Assembly: GCA_016927175.1 (NCBI GenBank)
Contig: JAFGNC010000056.1
Location: forward strand, 1-8,606
Source: Gammaproteobacteria bacterium
GTDB taxonomy: Bacteria; Pseudomonadota; Gammaproteobacteria; Steroidobacterales; Rariloculaceae
Reading direction: 5' to 3'
Length of the DNA: 8,606 nucleotides
The notes below the pieces were generated by a model that worked only from the letters and a program-made list of their open reading frames with translations, had not been told where the DNA came from and ran no database searches. The first letter of the stretch is position 1; each line of letters starts with the position of its first letter. Of the stretch, positions 1 through 6,260 are shown piece after piece. The position numbers and the translations under genes are program-made.

Positions 1-585
1 ACCGCCGAGCCGATCGAGCACACGCTGATGCCGCTGCCGGGCAAGGAAGACGACGTGCCCGCCCTGACGCGCTCCACGACGGTGCTGCTCGAGACGACGG
101 CCGGCGACGTGACTATCGAGGTCTACCCCGAGGCCGCGCCGAATGCCGCGCAGCGCTTCGTCGAGCTGGTCGAGTCCGGGTTCTACGACGACACGCCGAT
201 CTCGCGCGTCGTGCCGGGCTTCGTCGCGCAGTTCGGCGTGAACTGGCGCGAGCCGCACAAGAGCTGGCAGAACCGTAATTTCGACGACGCCCCGACGCTG
301 TTCGCGCTCGAGCGCGGCACGCTCGCCTTCGCCAAAGCGGGCCCCGACACGAACTCGACGCAGGTGTTCATCAACTACGCCGAGAACAACCGGCTTGCGG
401 ATCCGCAGTACAACTTCACCGTGTTCGGCAAGGTCGTGGACGGCATGGACGTCGTCGACAGCTTCGTGCAGGTCGGCGACCCGAGCTACGGGCTGGACCA
501 GGGCCGCCTGTGGAACGACGGTGGAGCGTATCTCGAGTCGCTCGACGAGAAACCGACGATGATCGAGCGCGCGGTCGTACGCTGA
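1..585 (+). CDS. Cyclophilin-type peptidyl-prolyl cis-trans isomerase, 5' end outside the window
   Basis: Cyclophilins catalyse cis-trans isomerisation of X-Pro bonds and help protein folding. The frame is open from base 1 to the TGA at 583-585. An ATG at 28 is possible, but no clear ribosome site precedes it and in-frame codons (TAEPIEHTL) run to the edge, so the gene probably starts upstream. Counting from that ATG, the cyclophilin core runs from about residue 17 to 160. The signature ISRVVPGFVAQFG (58-70) contains the catalytic Arg (Arg60, equivalent to human CypA Arg55) and Gln68. NSTQVFINYAENN and FTVFGKVVDGMDVVD match the second half of the fold. Oddities: the usual His before the catalytic Arg is Ser, and the cyclosporin-contact Trp position is Arg, as expected for a bacterial, cyclosporin-insensitive type. 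The domain reaches its normal end, so only the 5' part is missing. Whether an upstream signal peptide or extra domain exists cannot be seen. Family call is secure; catalytic activity is inferred. Confidence 0.93.
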   Translation, partial: TAEPIEHTLMPLPGKEDDVPALTRSTTVLLETTAGDVTIEVYPEAAPNAAQRFVELVESGFYDDTPISRVVPGFVAQFGVNWREPHKSWQNRNFDDAPTLFALERGTLAFAKAGPDTNSTQVFINYAENNRLADPQYNFTVFGKVVDGMDVVDSFVQVGDPSYGLDQGRLWNDGGAYLESLDEKPTMIERAVVR

Positions 586-737
586 CGCGGCTGAGCGCCC
601 GTGCACTGGCGTATCTGCCGGCGACGCTCAGGTGGCGCCGAAGGTGTCTCTGGGCTTTCTATCGGGCGATGGCTGGGCGCTTATGAGCGATCAGTCGTCG
701 TTCGACGGCGTAACGTCCGCCACGCGCCTTCCCTCGC

Positions 738-833
738 CTTCTTCGCCCGATCGAGATCGAAAGTCGGCTGCAGGTTCATCCAGAGCTTCGGGGACGTGCT
801 CAAGGCGTCCGCGAGGTCGAGCGTTACGTTATC
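738..833 (-). pseudogene. Relic of a HigA-family (XRE-type) antitoxin, C-terminal fragment
   Basis: Read on the - strand, this segment gives VTLDLADALSTSPKLW followed by MNLQPTFDLDRAKK. The typical C-terminal half of HigA-family addiction-module antitoxins reads roughly 'IT-x-(D/E)-x-A-x-x-L-x-x-x-x-GTSPEFWLNLQ-x-x-YDL-x-x-A', following the helix-turn-helix. The match to TSP-x-x-W-x-NLQ-x-x-(F/Y)DL-x-x-A is specific. The piece is broken: relative to the family about four residues are missing between 'VTLDLADAL' and 'STSP', the N-terminal helix-turn-helix is not recognisable upstream, and no HigB/RelE-type toxin frame is present on the - strand above it (834-959). The 87-codon frame around it (944 down to 681) begins with a TTG and has no good ribosome site. 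I therefore call a decayed remnant, not a working gene. The assignment rests on motif recall, not alignment. Confidence 0.5.
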
Positions 834-948
834 GGAACCCGAGAACTCCATCGAGGCATGCCGTGATAACCTCGCGATGGAAAGGCGCTTTGCCGGGGGC
901 GGCGTTCGCCGGACACTGATTCGCCGCGCGACGTAGAACGACAATACC

Positions 949-955
949 GAGGGGA
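949..955 (+). promoter_or_regulatory. Ribosome binding site of the PQQ dehydrogenase gene
   Basis: GAGGGGA lies 4 bases before the ATG at 960. It is a strong purine-rich Shine-Dalgarno match and fixes this ATG, which also opens directly into a signal peptide. Confidence 0.75.
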
Positions 956-959
956 CGAA

Positions 960-3080
960 ATGCGCTTCTCAGAGAACCACCGGCGAGCGGCATGCGCGGC
1001 CGGGCTGACCCTCCTCCTGTCTTCCTCGACGCTGGCGCAAACCGCCGCCGATGACTGGGCTGCGGTCGGTCCCGAGCGCCTGCTCGCGCCCGAGCCCGGC
1101 GACTGGATGTCCTACCGGCGCACGTACGACGTGACCGGCTTCAGCCCGCTGACCGACATCGATCGCGACACCGTCGGCGAGCTTCGCCTGGTCTGGGCCT
1201 ACACAATGCGCGACAACGCCCGCTGGGTCGCGACGCCGATCGTCGCGAACGGGCTGATGTACGTCGCCGAAGGCAGCGGCCGCGTCGTCGCGTTCGACGT
1301 GCCGACCGGCGAGGTCGTCTGGACGCACACGCGCACGTATCCCGACGACATCTCGTCGTCGGAGGCCTACCCGCGGCACCGGGGCGTGTCGATCTACGGC
1401 GACAAAATTTACTGGGGCACGGCCGACAGCTTCGTCGTCGCGCTCGACGCGCGCACCGGCCGGAAGCTGTGGGAAGTGAAGACCGGTGATTACAAGGACG
1501 GTGAGGGTCACGCGCACCCGCCGCTGATCGCGGACGGAAGGCTCTTCATCGGCATGTCGGGCGGCGATTTCGCGGCGCGCGGCAAGCTGCGCGCGCTCGA
1601 CGCGGAAACCGGCGAGTTGCTGTGGACGCTGTACACCGTGCCGCGTGCCGGCGAGCCGGGCTACGAGACGTGGACCGAGAACGAAACCTGGCCGCCGCTC
1701 GGCGGCGCCGCGTGGAACACGATCAGCTATGACGCAGAGCTCGGCCTCGTCTACTTCTCGACCGGACAGCCCACGCCGTGGACGACCGCGTCGCGCGGGC
1801 TCGGCGACTCGCTGTACACGAACTCCGTCATCGCGGCCGATGCCGCGACCGGCGAGATCCGCTGGCACTTCCAGCTGGTGCCGGCCGACGAATGGGACCG
1901 CTCGGCATACGAGAGCATGCTCGTCGATCTCGAGATCGGCGGCGTCATGCGACGCGCGCTGATCCAGACCGGCAAGATCGGCTGGGGCGTCGTGCTGGAC
2001 CGGGCGACGGGCGAATTCCTGCACGCGTTCCGGACCGCCTACGACAACACCATCACGGGCTGGACGGACGCCGGCCGCCCGATCTACGACCCGAAAGCGA
2101 TCCCCGCGCCCGAGGACGTCGACTCCGGCAAGGTCTTCGAGATCTGCCCGCACATCCACGGCGCGCGGAACCTGCAGGCGCCGAGCTACAGCCCGATCAC
2201 GGGGCTCTACTACCTCGGCGTCAACAACTCGTGCATGAACGCGCAGGTCGTGACGCCGGAGTTCCTGCCCTACCGCGGGCTGACGGGCGTCACCTACACG
2301 GCGTCGCTCGCGCCCGGCTACGACTTCGTCGGCGAGTTCGTCGCGTTCGATCCGGTGACGGGCGAACGAAAGTGGGTCTGGCGCCCCGCGAGCGGCGCGC
2401 CGATGACGGCCTCCGCGCTCGCGACGGCCGGCGGGATCGTGTTCGGCGGCACGGCCGACCGGCAGCTCTTCGCGCTGCACTCGGAGACCGGCGAGCTGCT
2501 GTGGCAGACGCGGCTGAACGGCGACGTCTCCGGTGCGCCCGTCACGTTCGAGGTCGACGGTAAGCAATATCTCGCCGTCGGCGCCGGCGGGCGTGTCGCG
2601 CCGACGACGACGCTCGGGCGCCTCGTCGGCGTCGACGTGCCGCAGGGCACCGGCGTCATGTGGGTGTTCGCACTGCCGGACGAGGCGCCGCGCGAAACTC
2701 CGCGGCCGGCGCGGAGGGACGCGCCGACGCGCTCGGCCTCCGACGGCGTGTTCCGCGAGGCCCAGGCGGCCGAAGGCGAGCAACTGTTCGCGCAGGAGTG
2801 CTCCGGCTGTCACGAAGCCGTGAACTACACGGGCGAGAACTTCGCGGTGAAGTGGGCGGGCGGCACGTTGAGCGACGTCTACCAGGACATCTCTCTCGCG
2901 ATGCCGCCCGCGAACCCTGGGGGCCTGACCCCGGTCACGTATGCGAGCATCGTCGCGTACTTCCTGAGCCGCAGCGGCTACGAGGCGGGCGACGTGCAGC
3001 TGCCCGGGGACGCGCGGCAGCTCGAAAGCATCGGCGTTCCGGCGGGCATGCCGGAGGCTTCCGTTGGGCCTTCCCCCTGA
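960..3080 (+). CDS. Periplasmic PQQ-dependent dehydrogenase with C-terminal cytochrome c domain (quinohemoprotein)
   Basis: Predicted to oxidise an alcohol, polyol or similar substrate with PQQ and pass electrons to its own heme; substrate unknown. 706 aa, normal for this class. A Sec signal peptide spans residues 1-26 (Arg-rich start, LTLLL core, cleavage after TLA). Repeated beta-propeller docking motifs of the form A-x-D-x-x-TG-x-x-x-W occur, for example AFDVPTGEVVW (from 111), ALDARTGRKLW, ALDAETGELLW, AFDPVTGERKW and ALHSETGELLW. The catalytic Asp is Asp313 in DEWDRSA. Cys396 and Cys425 match a conserved family disulfide with the same 29-residue spacing. A Pro/Arg-rich linker (about 574-600) leads to the heme site CSGCH (614-618), with a likely distal ligand Met648 (AMPPA). 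Oddities: the usual vicinal Cys-Cys is replaced by EAYPRHRG (135-142); the metal-ligand Glu appears as Asp203 (GGDFAARG) and the Asn as Gln270 (GQPTPW). Ser315, two residues after the catalytic Asp, argues for Ca2+ and against lanthanide. No PQQ synthesis genes are nearby. Confidence 0.93.
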   Translation: MRFSENHRRAACAAGLTLLLSSSTLAQTAADDWAAVGPERLLAPEPGDWMSYRRTYDVTGFSPLTDIDRDTVGELRLVWAYTMRDNARWVATPIVANGLMYVAEGSGRVVAFDVPTGEVVWTHTRTYPDDISSSEAYPRHRGVSIYGDKIYWGTADSFVVALDARTGRKLWEVKTGDYKDGEGHAHPPLIADGRLFIGMSGGDFAARGKLRALDAETGELLWTLYTVPRAGEPGYETWTENETWPPLGGAAWNTISYDAELGLVYFSTGQPTPWTTASRGLGDSLYTNSVIAADAATGEIRWHFQLVPADEWDRSAYESMLVDLEIGGVMRRALIQTGKIGWGVVLDRATGEFLHAFRTAYDNTITGWTDAGRPIYDPKAIPAPEDVDSGKVFEICPHIHGARNLQAPSYSPITGLYYLGVNNSCMNAQVVTPEFLPYRGLTGVTYTASLAPGYDFVGEFVAFDPVTGERKWVWRPASGAPMTASALATAGGIVFGGTADRQLFALHSETGELLWQTRLNGDVSGAPVTFEVDGKQYLAVGAGGRVAPTTTLGRLVGVDVPQGTGVMWVFALPDEAPRETPRPARRDAPTRSASDGVFREAQAAEGEQLFAQECSGCHEAVNYTGENFAVKWAGGTLSDVYQDISLAMPPANPGGLTPVTYASIVAYFLSRSGYEAGDVQLPGDARQLESIGVPAGMPEASVGPSP

Positions 3081-3256
3081 TACGGCGTTCCTGCACGAAG
3101 AGGCGCGAAGCACGAGTCGCCTCGGGAGCCGAATGTGAAAGATCCTGATCGCGGCGATACAACAGGGCGCAGAGTCGTCAGGAGCCTCGAGCACGGCGAC
3201 CTCGCGTGCAGCCGCCGGCCTGCAGTATGCTTGGACCGCCTGCGGGCAGGGCTGGT

Positions 3257-3820
3257 ATGAACGTCAACACCGATAACTGGCCGAAAGCGCATCGATTGAC
3301 GGTCGGCGATTTCCGCCGGGTGGCGGAAGCGGGCGTCCTCGCTCCTGACGATCGAGTGGAGCTGATCCATGGAGAGATCGTCGACATGCCGCCGATCGGC
3401 AGCCGCCACGCTGCGGCCGTGACAGTGCTCGCCAAACGGCTCACCTTCGCAGCGGGCGATACTGTGGACGTCAGAGTCCAGGCTCCGGTGACGCTCGCCC
3501 CAGATTCGGAACCGCAACCGGGCATCGCACTGGTAAAGCCGCGCAGCGACGCCTATCGCACGACCCATCCCGCGGCGCAGGACATCCTGCTGCTGATAGA
3601 GGTCGGTGAAGCGACACTGCGCTTCGATCGGGAGCGCAAGTCCCGCCTCTACGCCGAGCACCGGATCCCTGAATATTGGGTCGTAGATCTGATTGGCGGT
3701 CGGGTCTTCTTTTACAGCGACCCGAACGACGGCAGCTATACGCAGCGATCGAGCACGGGCGGCGGCACTCGGCGCCTCGAGTCCCTGAATCTCGAAATCG
3801 ACCTGAGCGGACTTTTCTGA
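3257..3820 (+). CDS. Uma2-family (DUF820) PD-(D/E)XK nuclease-fold protein, probably altered active site
   Basis: Uma2 proteins have a restriction-endonuclease-like fold; their biological role is poorly known. They are often multicopy and scattered in genomes. I choose the ATG at 3257 (187 aa) because the family starts just before the LTVGDF segment and GCAGGG sits 5 bases upstream; the in-frame extension back to 3206 reads as non-coding. Visible family landmarks: DDRVELIHGEIVDMPPIG near residues 31-48 (E-x-x-x-G), LLIEVGEATLRFDRERK with the conserved Glu and Lys, then LYAEHRIPEYWVVDL. The central motif, normally E-P-x-PD followed by hydrophobic residues, reads SEPQPGIALVKPR: the conserved Asp is Gly89 (GGC, one base from GAC). 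This may abolish nuclease activity. It lies 16 bases before the LemA gene and could be co-transcribed with it. Family call is secure; function is not. Confidence 0.88.
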   Translation: MNVNTDNWPKAHRLTVGDFRRVAEAGVLAPDDRVELIHGEIVDMPPIGSRHAAAVTVLAKRLTFAAGDTVDVRVQAPVTLAPDSEPQPGIALVKPRSDAYRTTHPAAQDILLLIEVGEATLRFDRERKSRLYAEHRIPEYWVVDLIGGRVFFYSDPNDGSYTQRSSTGGGTRRLESLNLEIDLSGLF

Positions 3821-3836
3821 ACGTCGGCTCTCGATC

Positions 3837-4388
3837 GTGACTGCCTGGATAGTAGCCGCCCTCCTCGTGCTGATCGGTGCGCGGGGCGTCTTCATCTTCA
3901 ACCGCCTCGTGCGTCTGCGGAACCAGATGCGCACGGCGTGGGCCGACATCGACGTGCAGCTGACGCGGCGGCACGACCTCGTCCCGCAGCTCGTCACGGC
4001 CGTCAAAGCCTACGCCGGGCACGAGCGGGCGTTGCTCGAGACCGTGACCGAGCTGCGCTCGCGCGCCATGCAGCAGACGAGCCCGGCACAGCTCGGCGAA
4101 GTCGAGTCCGAGCTCGAGCAGGCGCTGTCGCGGCTGTTCGCGCTGAAAGAGGCCTACCCCGACCTGAAGGCGAGCGACAACTTCCTGCAGCTGCAACGCG
4201 ACCTCGTCGAGGTCGAAGAGCACCTGCAGTATGCGCGGCGCTTCTACAACGGCGCCGTGCGCGACTACAACGACGCCGTGCAGCGCGTGCCGGATCTCGT
4301 CGTCGCGCGGCTGTTCGACTTTCGCGGCGGGGAGTTCTATCAGGCGGAGGCGCAGCAGCGCGCGTCCGTGCGGGTGCAGTTGCAGTGA
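3837..4388 (+). CDS. LemA family protein
   Basis: LemA-family proteins are small membrane-anchored helical proteins found widely in bacteria; their molecular role is not settled. This one is 183 aa, the usual size. Residues 4-22 form an N-terminal membrane anchor (IVAALLVLIGARGVFIF), leaving the helical domain mostly on one side of the membrane. The family core is clear: NRLVRLRNQMRTAWADIDVQ, then RRHDLVPQLVTAVKAYAGHE, and near the end YARRFYNGAVRDYNDAVQ. The start is the GTG at 3837: the frame has a stop at 3804-3806 and no ATG before the conserved region. There is no strong Shine-Dalgarno, so translation may depend on coupling to the Uma2 gene ending at 3820. Its stop overlaps the GTG start of the DUF2207 gene. 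This neighbour pairing is common and supports a joint membrane function, which is inference. Confidence 0.93.
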   Translation: MTAWIVAALLVLIGARGVFIFNRLVRLRNQMRTAWADIDVQLTRRHDLVPQLVTAVKAYAGHERALLETVTELRSRAMQQTSPAQLGEVESELEQALSRLFALKEAYPDLKASDNFLQLQRDLVEVEEHLQYARRFYNGAVRDYNDAVQRVPDLVVARLFDFRGGEFYQAEAQQRASVRVQLQ

Positions 4389-6157
4389 TCGACGCGTCCG
4401 CCCTCCTCCCTCCGCGCATACTCGCCCTCCTCGCGGCGCTGCTGTTTCTCGCGCCGCTCGCGCCGGCGGCGCGGGCGCAGACCGGCGAGCGCATCCTCGA
4501 CTACGATATCGGGATCGACGTGCGCGCCGACGGCAGCCTCGACATCGCCGAGCACATCACCGTGCACGCCGAGCGCAACCAGATCCGCCGCGGCATTTAT
4601 CGCGACTTTCCGACGCGCTATCGCGACCGCTACGGCAACGACGTCGTCGTGGACCTCGACGTGATCGGTGTCGAGCGGGACGGCGCGCCGGAGCCCTGGT
4701 TCACCGAGCGCCTCCCGAACGGCGTACGCATCAACACCGGCGGCGATGACTTCCTGCCGCGCTTCCCGGAGGAGTACCGGTACACGATCCGCTACCGCAC
4801 GAGCCGTCAGCTCGGGTTCTTCGACGACCACGACGAGCTGTACTGGAACGCTATCGGGACCGGCTGGGTCTTCGCGATCGAAGACGCCGCGGTCGAGGTG
4901 CGCCTGCCGGAGCCCGTGCCCGTCGAGCGGATGCAGGCCGAAGGCTACACGGGCGCGCAGGGCGCGCGCGGGCAGGCGTACCGGGCGAGCATCGTGGCGC
5001 CGGGCGTCGCGCGCTGGGAGCTGACCGAGCCGCTCGCGCCGCGCGAGGGCTTCACGATCGTGCTGAGCTTCCCGAAGGGGGTCGTCGCGCAGCCGACCGC
5101 GGGCGATCGCGCCGCCTGGCTGCTCGCCGACAACCGCGGCGTGCTGGTCGCGCTGGCCGGATTCGCGCTGCTGCTGCTCTACAGCCTAAAGCGCTGGCGT
5201 CGCGTCGGCCGCGACCCGCGCGCCGGCGTCATCATCGCGCGCTACGAGCCGCCGGAAGACCGCTCGCCGGCAGAGCTGCGCTACCTCGCGCGGCGCCGTT
5301 ACGACATGCGCTGCTTCACGAGCGATCTGCTGACGTCGGCCGTCGAGGGCCATGTCGAGATCGAGCGCGAGCCGCGCGTGCTGCTCGGCGATCGCTGGCG
5401 CCTCACGCGAACCGGCGGCGCGGGCGCGGGTGAGCGCTTCCCGACCGTCTCCGCGCTGATCGAGCGCCTGTTCCCCGGCGGCAACGGCGACCTCGAGCTC
5501 GACAAGAAGAACGCGAGCCGGCTGCAGCGCGCGCGCCAGGCGCACGCGAAAGCTCTGAGTCGGCGCCTGCACGGCAGCCACTTCAAGCGCAACGCCGGCA
5601 GCATCGTCGTCGCCGTCGCGATCGCCGCCGTGACCGGTTTCCTGGCGTTCGCAATCTCCGGGGGCGGCGGCGTGCCCGCGATCGCCGCGCTCTGCGTGCT
5701 GATGGGCATCGTCGTGATCGCGGTCGCTTACCTCGTGCAGGCGCCGACCGCGGCGGGCCGTGAGCTGCTGGACGAAACCGAGGGCCTGAAGCTTTACCTC
5801 AGTGTCGCCGAGCGCGACGAGCTCGCGGGGATGGAAGGCCCCGGCGGCGAGCCGCCGCTCGACGCGCGGCGCTACGAGACGCTGCTGCCCTACGCCGTCG
5901 CGCTCGACGTCGAGGAGGCGTGGACGCGCAAGTTTACGGCCGCCGTCGGCGCGGCGGCCGCCGCCGCGGCCGCGTCGCAGATCGCGTGGTACCACGGCGG
6001 CCGCGTCGGCGACCTCGGCGGTCTCACGAAGGCCGTCGGCAGCGGCCTGTCCTCGTCGATCGCGTCGGCCGCGACGCCGCCCGGCAGCACGTCGGGCTCG
6101 GGCGGCGGCGGGTTCTCCGGCGGCGGAGGCGGCGGTGGAGGCGGCGGCGGCCGCTGA
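4385..6157 (+). CDS. DUF2207 domain membrane protein with Gly-rich C-terminal tail
   Basis: Function unknown; DUF2207 proteins are membrane proteins often encoded next to LemA. The start is the GTG at 4385, which overlaps the LemA stop as GTGA and opens directly into a signal peptide (ILALLAALLFLAPLAPAARA, cleaved before QTG). The frame is open upstream to 3938, but that part lies inside lemA and reads as an Arg/Ala shadow. The product is 590 aa. Residues about 29-245 form the extracytoplasmic beta-rich DUF2207 region (ILDYDIGIDVRADGSLDIAE, RGIYRDFPTRYRDRYGN). A membrane segment at about 252-268 (VLVALAGFALLLLYS) is followed by a cytoplasmic part; two more segments lie at about 406-424 and 430-453. 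EGLKLYLSVAERDEL and YETLLPYAVALDVEEAWTRKF are typical family sequences. The tail has an eight-Ala run near 522-531 and ends in a glycine-rich stretch (about 565-590), usual in this family. Confidence 0.92.
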   Translation: MIDASALLPPRILALLAALLFLAPLAPAARAQTGERILDYDIGIDVRADGSLDIAEHITVHAERNQIRRGIYRDFPTRYRDRYGNDVVVDLDVIGVERDGAPEPWFTERLPNGVRINTGGDDFLPRFPEEYRYTIRYRTSRQLGFFDDHDELYWNAIGTGWVFAIEDAAVEVRLPEPVPVERMQAEGYTGAQGARGQAYRASIVAPGVARWELTEPLAPREGFTIVLSFPKGVVAQPTAGDRAAWLLADNRGVLVALAGFALLLLYSLKRWRRVGRDPRAGVIIARYEPPEDRSPAELRYLARRRYDMRCFTSDLLTSAVEGHVEIEREPRVLLGDRWRLTRTGGAGAGERFPTVSALIERLFPGGNGDLELDKKNASRLQRARQAHAKALSRRLHGSHFKRNAGSIVVAVAIAAVTGFLAFAISGGGGVPAIAALCVLMGIVVIAVAYLVQAPTAAGRELLDETEGLKLYLSVAERDELAGMEGPGGEPPLDARRYETLLPYAVALDVEEAWTRKFTAAVGAAAAAAAASQIAWYHGGRVGDLGGLTKAVGSGLSSSIASAATPPGSTSGSGGGGFSGGGGGGGGGGGR

Positions 6158-6202
6158 GCGCGGCGGACGGGATTCCTTTCGTTGCGCGCCCCACTATCAT
6201 TG

Positions 6203-6219
6203 CGGTAGCGCCGCTATCG
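6203..6219. repeat. 17-base palindrome between the DUF2207 and MoaF-like genes
   Basis: TAGCG (6206-6210), one C, CGCTA (6212-6216) is a perfect inverted repeat. It extends outward by one wobble pair (G6205/T6217) and two Watson-Crick pairs (6204/6218, 6203/6219). It lies 45 bases after the DUF2207 stop and 41 before the next start. No T-run follows, so it is a poor intrinsic terminator. As DNA it could be a repressor operator for the downstream unit. Short palindromes arise by chance in GC-rich DNA, so this is tentative. Confidence 0.3.
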
Positions 6220-6247
6220 TCGGAAGCGACACGTCAAATACGAAGTC

Positions 6248-6253
6248 GGGGAG
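6248..6253 (+). promoter_or_regulatory. Ribosome binding site deciding the GTG start at 6261
   Basis: GGGGAG ends 7 bases before the GTG at 6261. Together with the good spacing it supports this GTG as the start of the MoaF-like gene over the internal ATG at 6291. Confidence 0.65.
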
Positions 6254-6260
6254 CGTTTAA

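Larger units (their letters stand above)
586..959. other. 374-base intergenic stretch without an intact gene
   Basis: Open frames of 87-111 codons exist here on both strands, but their translations are Arg/Ser-rich and look like random GC-rich reading. The exception is a short - strand segment resembling the end of a HigA antitoxin, described separately. A weak inverted repeat (CGGCG at 618-622, CGCCG at 636-640) lies after the isomerase gene but has no T-run, so I do not call a terminator. The promoter for the downstream dehydrogenase must lie here or further upstream, but I see no convincing -35/-10 pair. Confidence 0.7.

Noticed and set aside
618..640. Possible terminator after the isomerase gene
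   Set aside because: Only a five-base stem with a 12-base loop and no T-run.
601..936. 111-codon + strand frame in the gap before the dehydrogenase
   Set aside because: Composition is unlike the neighbouring genes, there is no ribosome site and no recognisable sequence. The only meaningful reading in this stretch is the short - strand HigA-like piece.
990..1000. Lipoprotein signal using Cys12 of the dehydrogenase
   Set aside because: The residues before Cys12 are HRRAA, not a lipobox, and the hydrophobic core lies after the Cys. A normal Sec signal cleaved after residue 26 fits better.
969..3194. 741-codon open frame on the - strand opposite the PQQ dehydrogenase
   Set aside because: Arg/Ala/Val-rich translation with no recognisable domain. 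It mirrors a well-supported + strand gene and is a codon-bias shadow in GC-rich DNA.
3206..3256. Longer start for the Uma2 protein
   Set aside because: The extra 17 residues (MQPPACSMLG...) are not family-like, and GCAGGG is well placed for the ATG at 3257.
3081..3256. Spacer between the dehydrogenase and Uma2 genes
   Set aside because: I looked for small genes, relics, terminator hairpins and promoter motifs here and saw nothing I can support.
2978..4006. 342-codon - strand frame spanning the Uma2 gene
   Set aside because: It covers parts of three + strand genes and a spacer, and its translation shows no family pattern.
3938..4384. Upstream extension of the DUF2207 frame
   Set aside because: It lies within lemA in another frame and reads as Arg/Ala-rich noise. 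The GTG at 4385 gives an immediate signal peptide.
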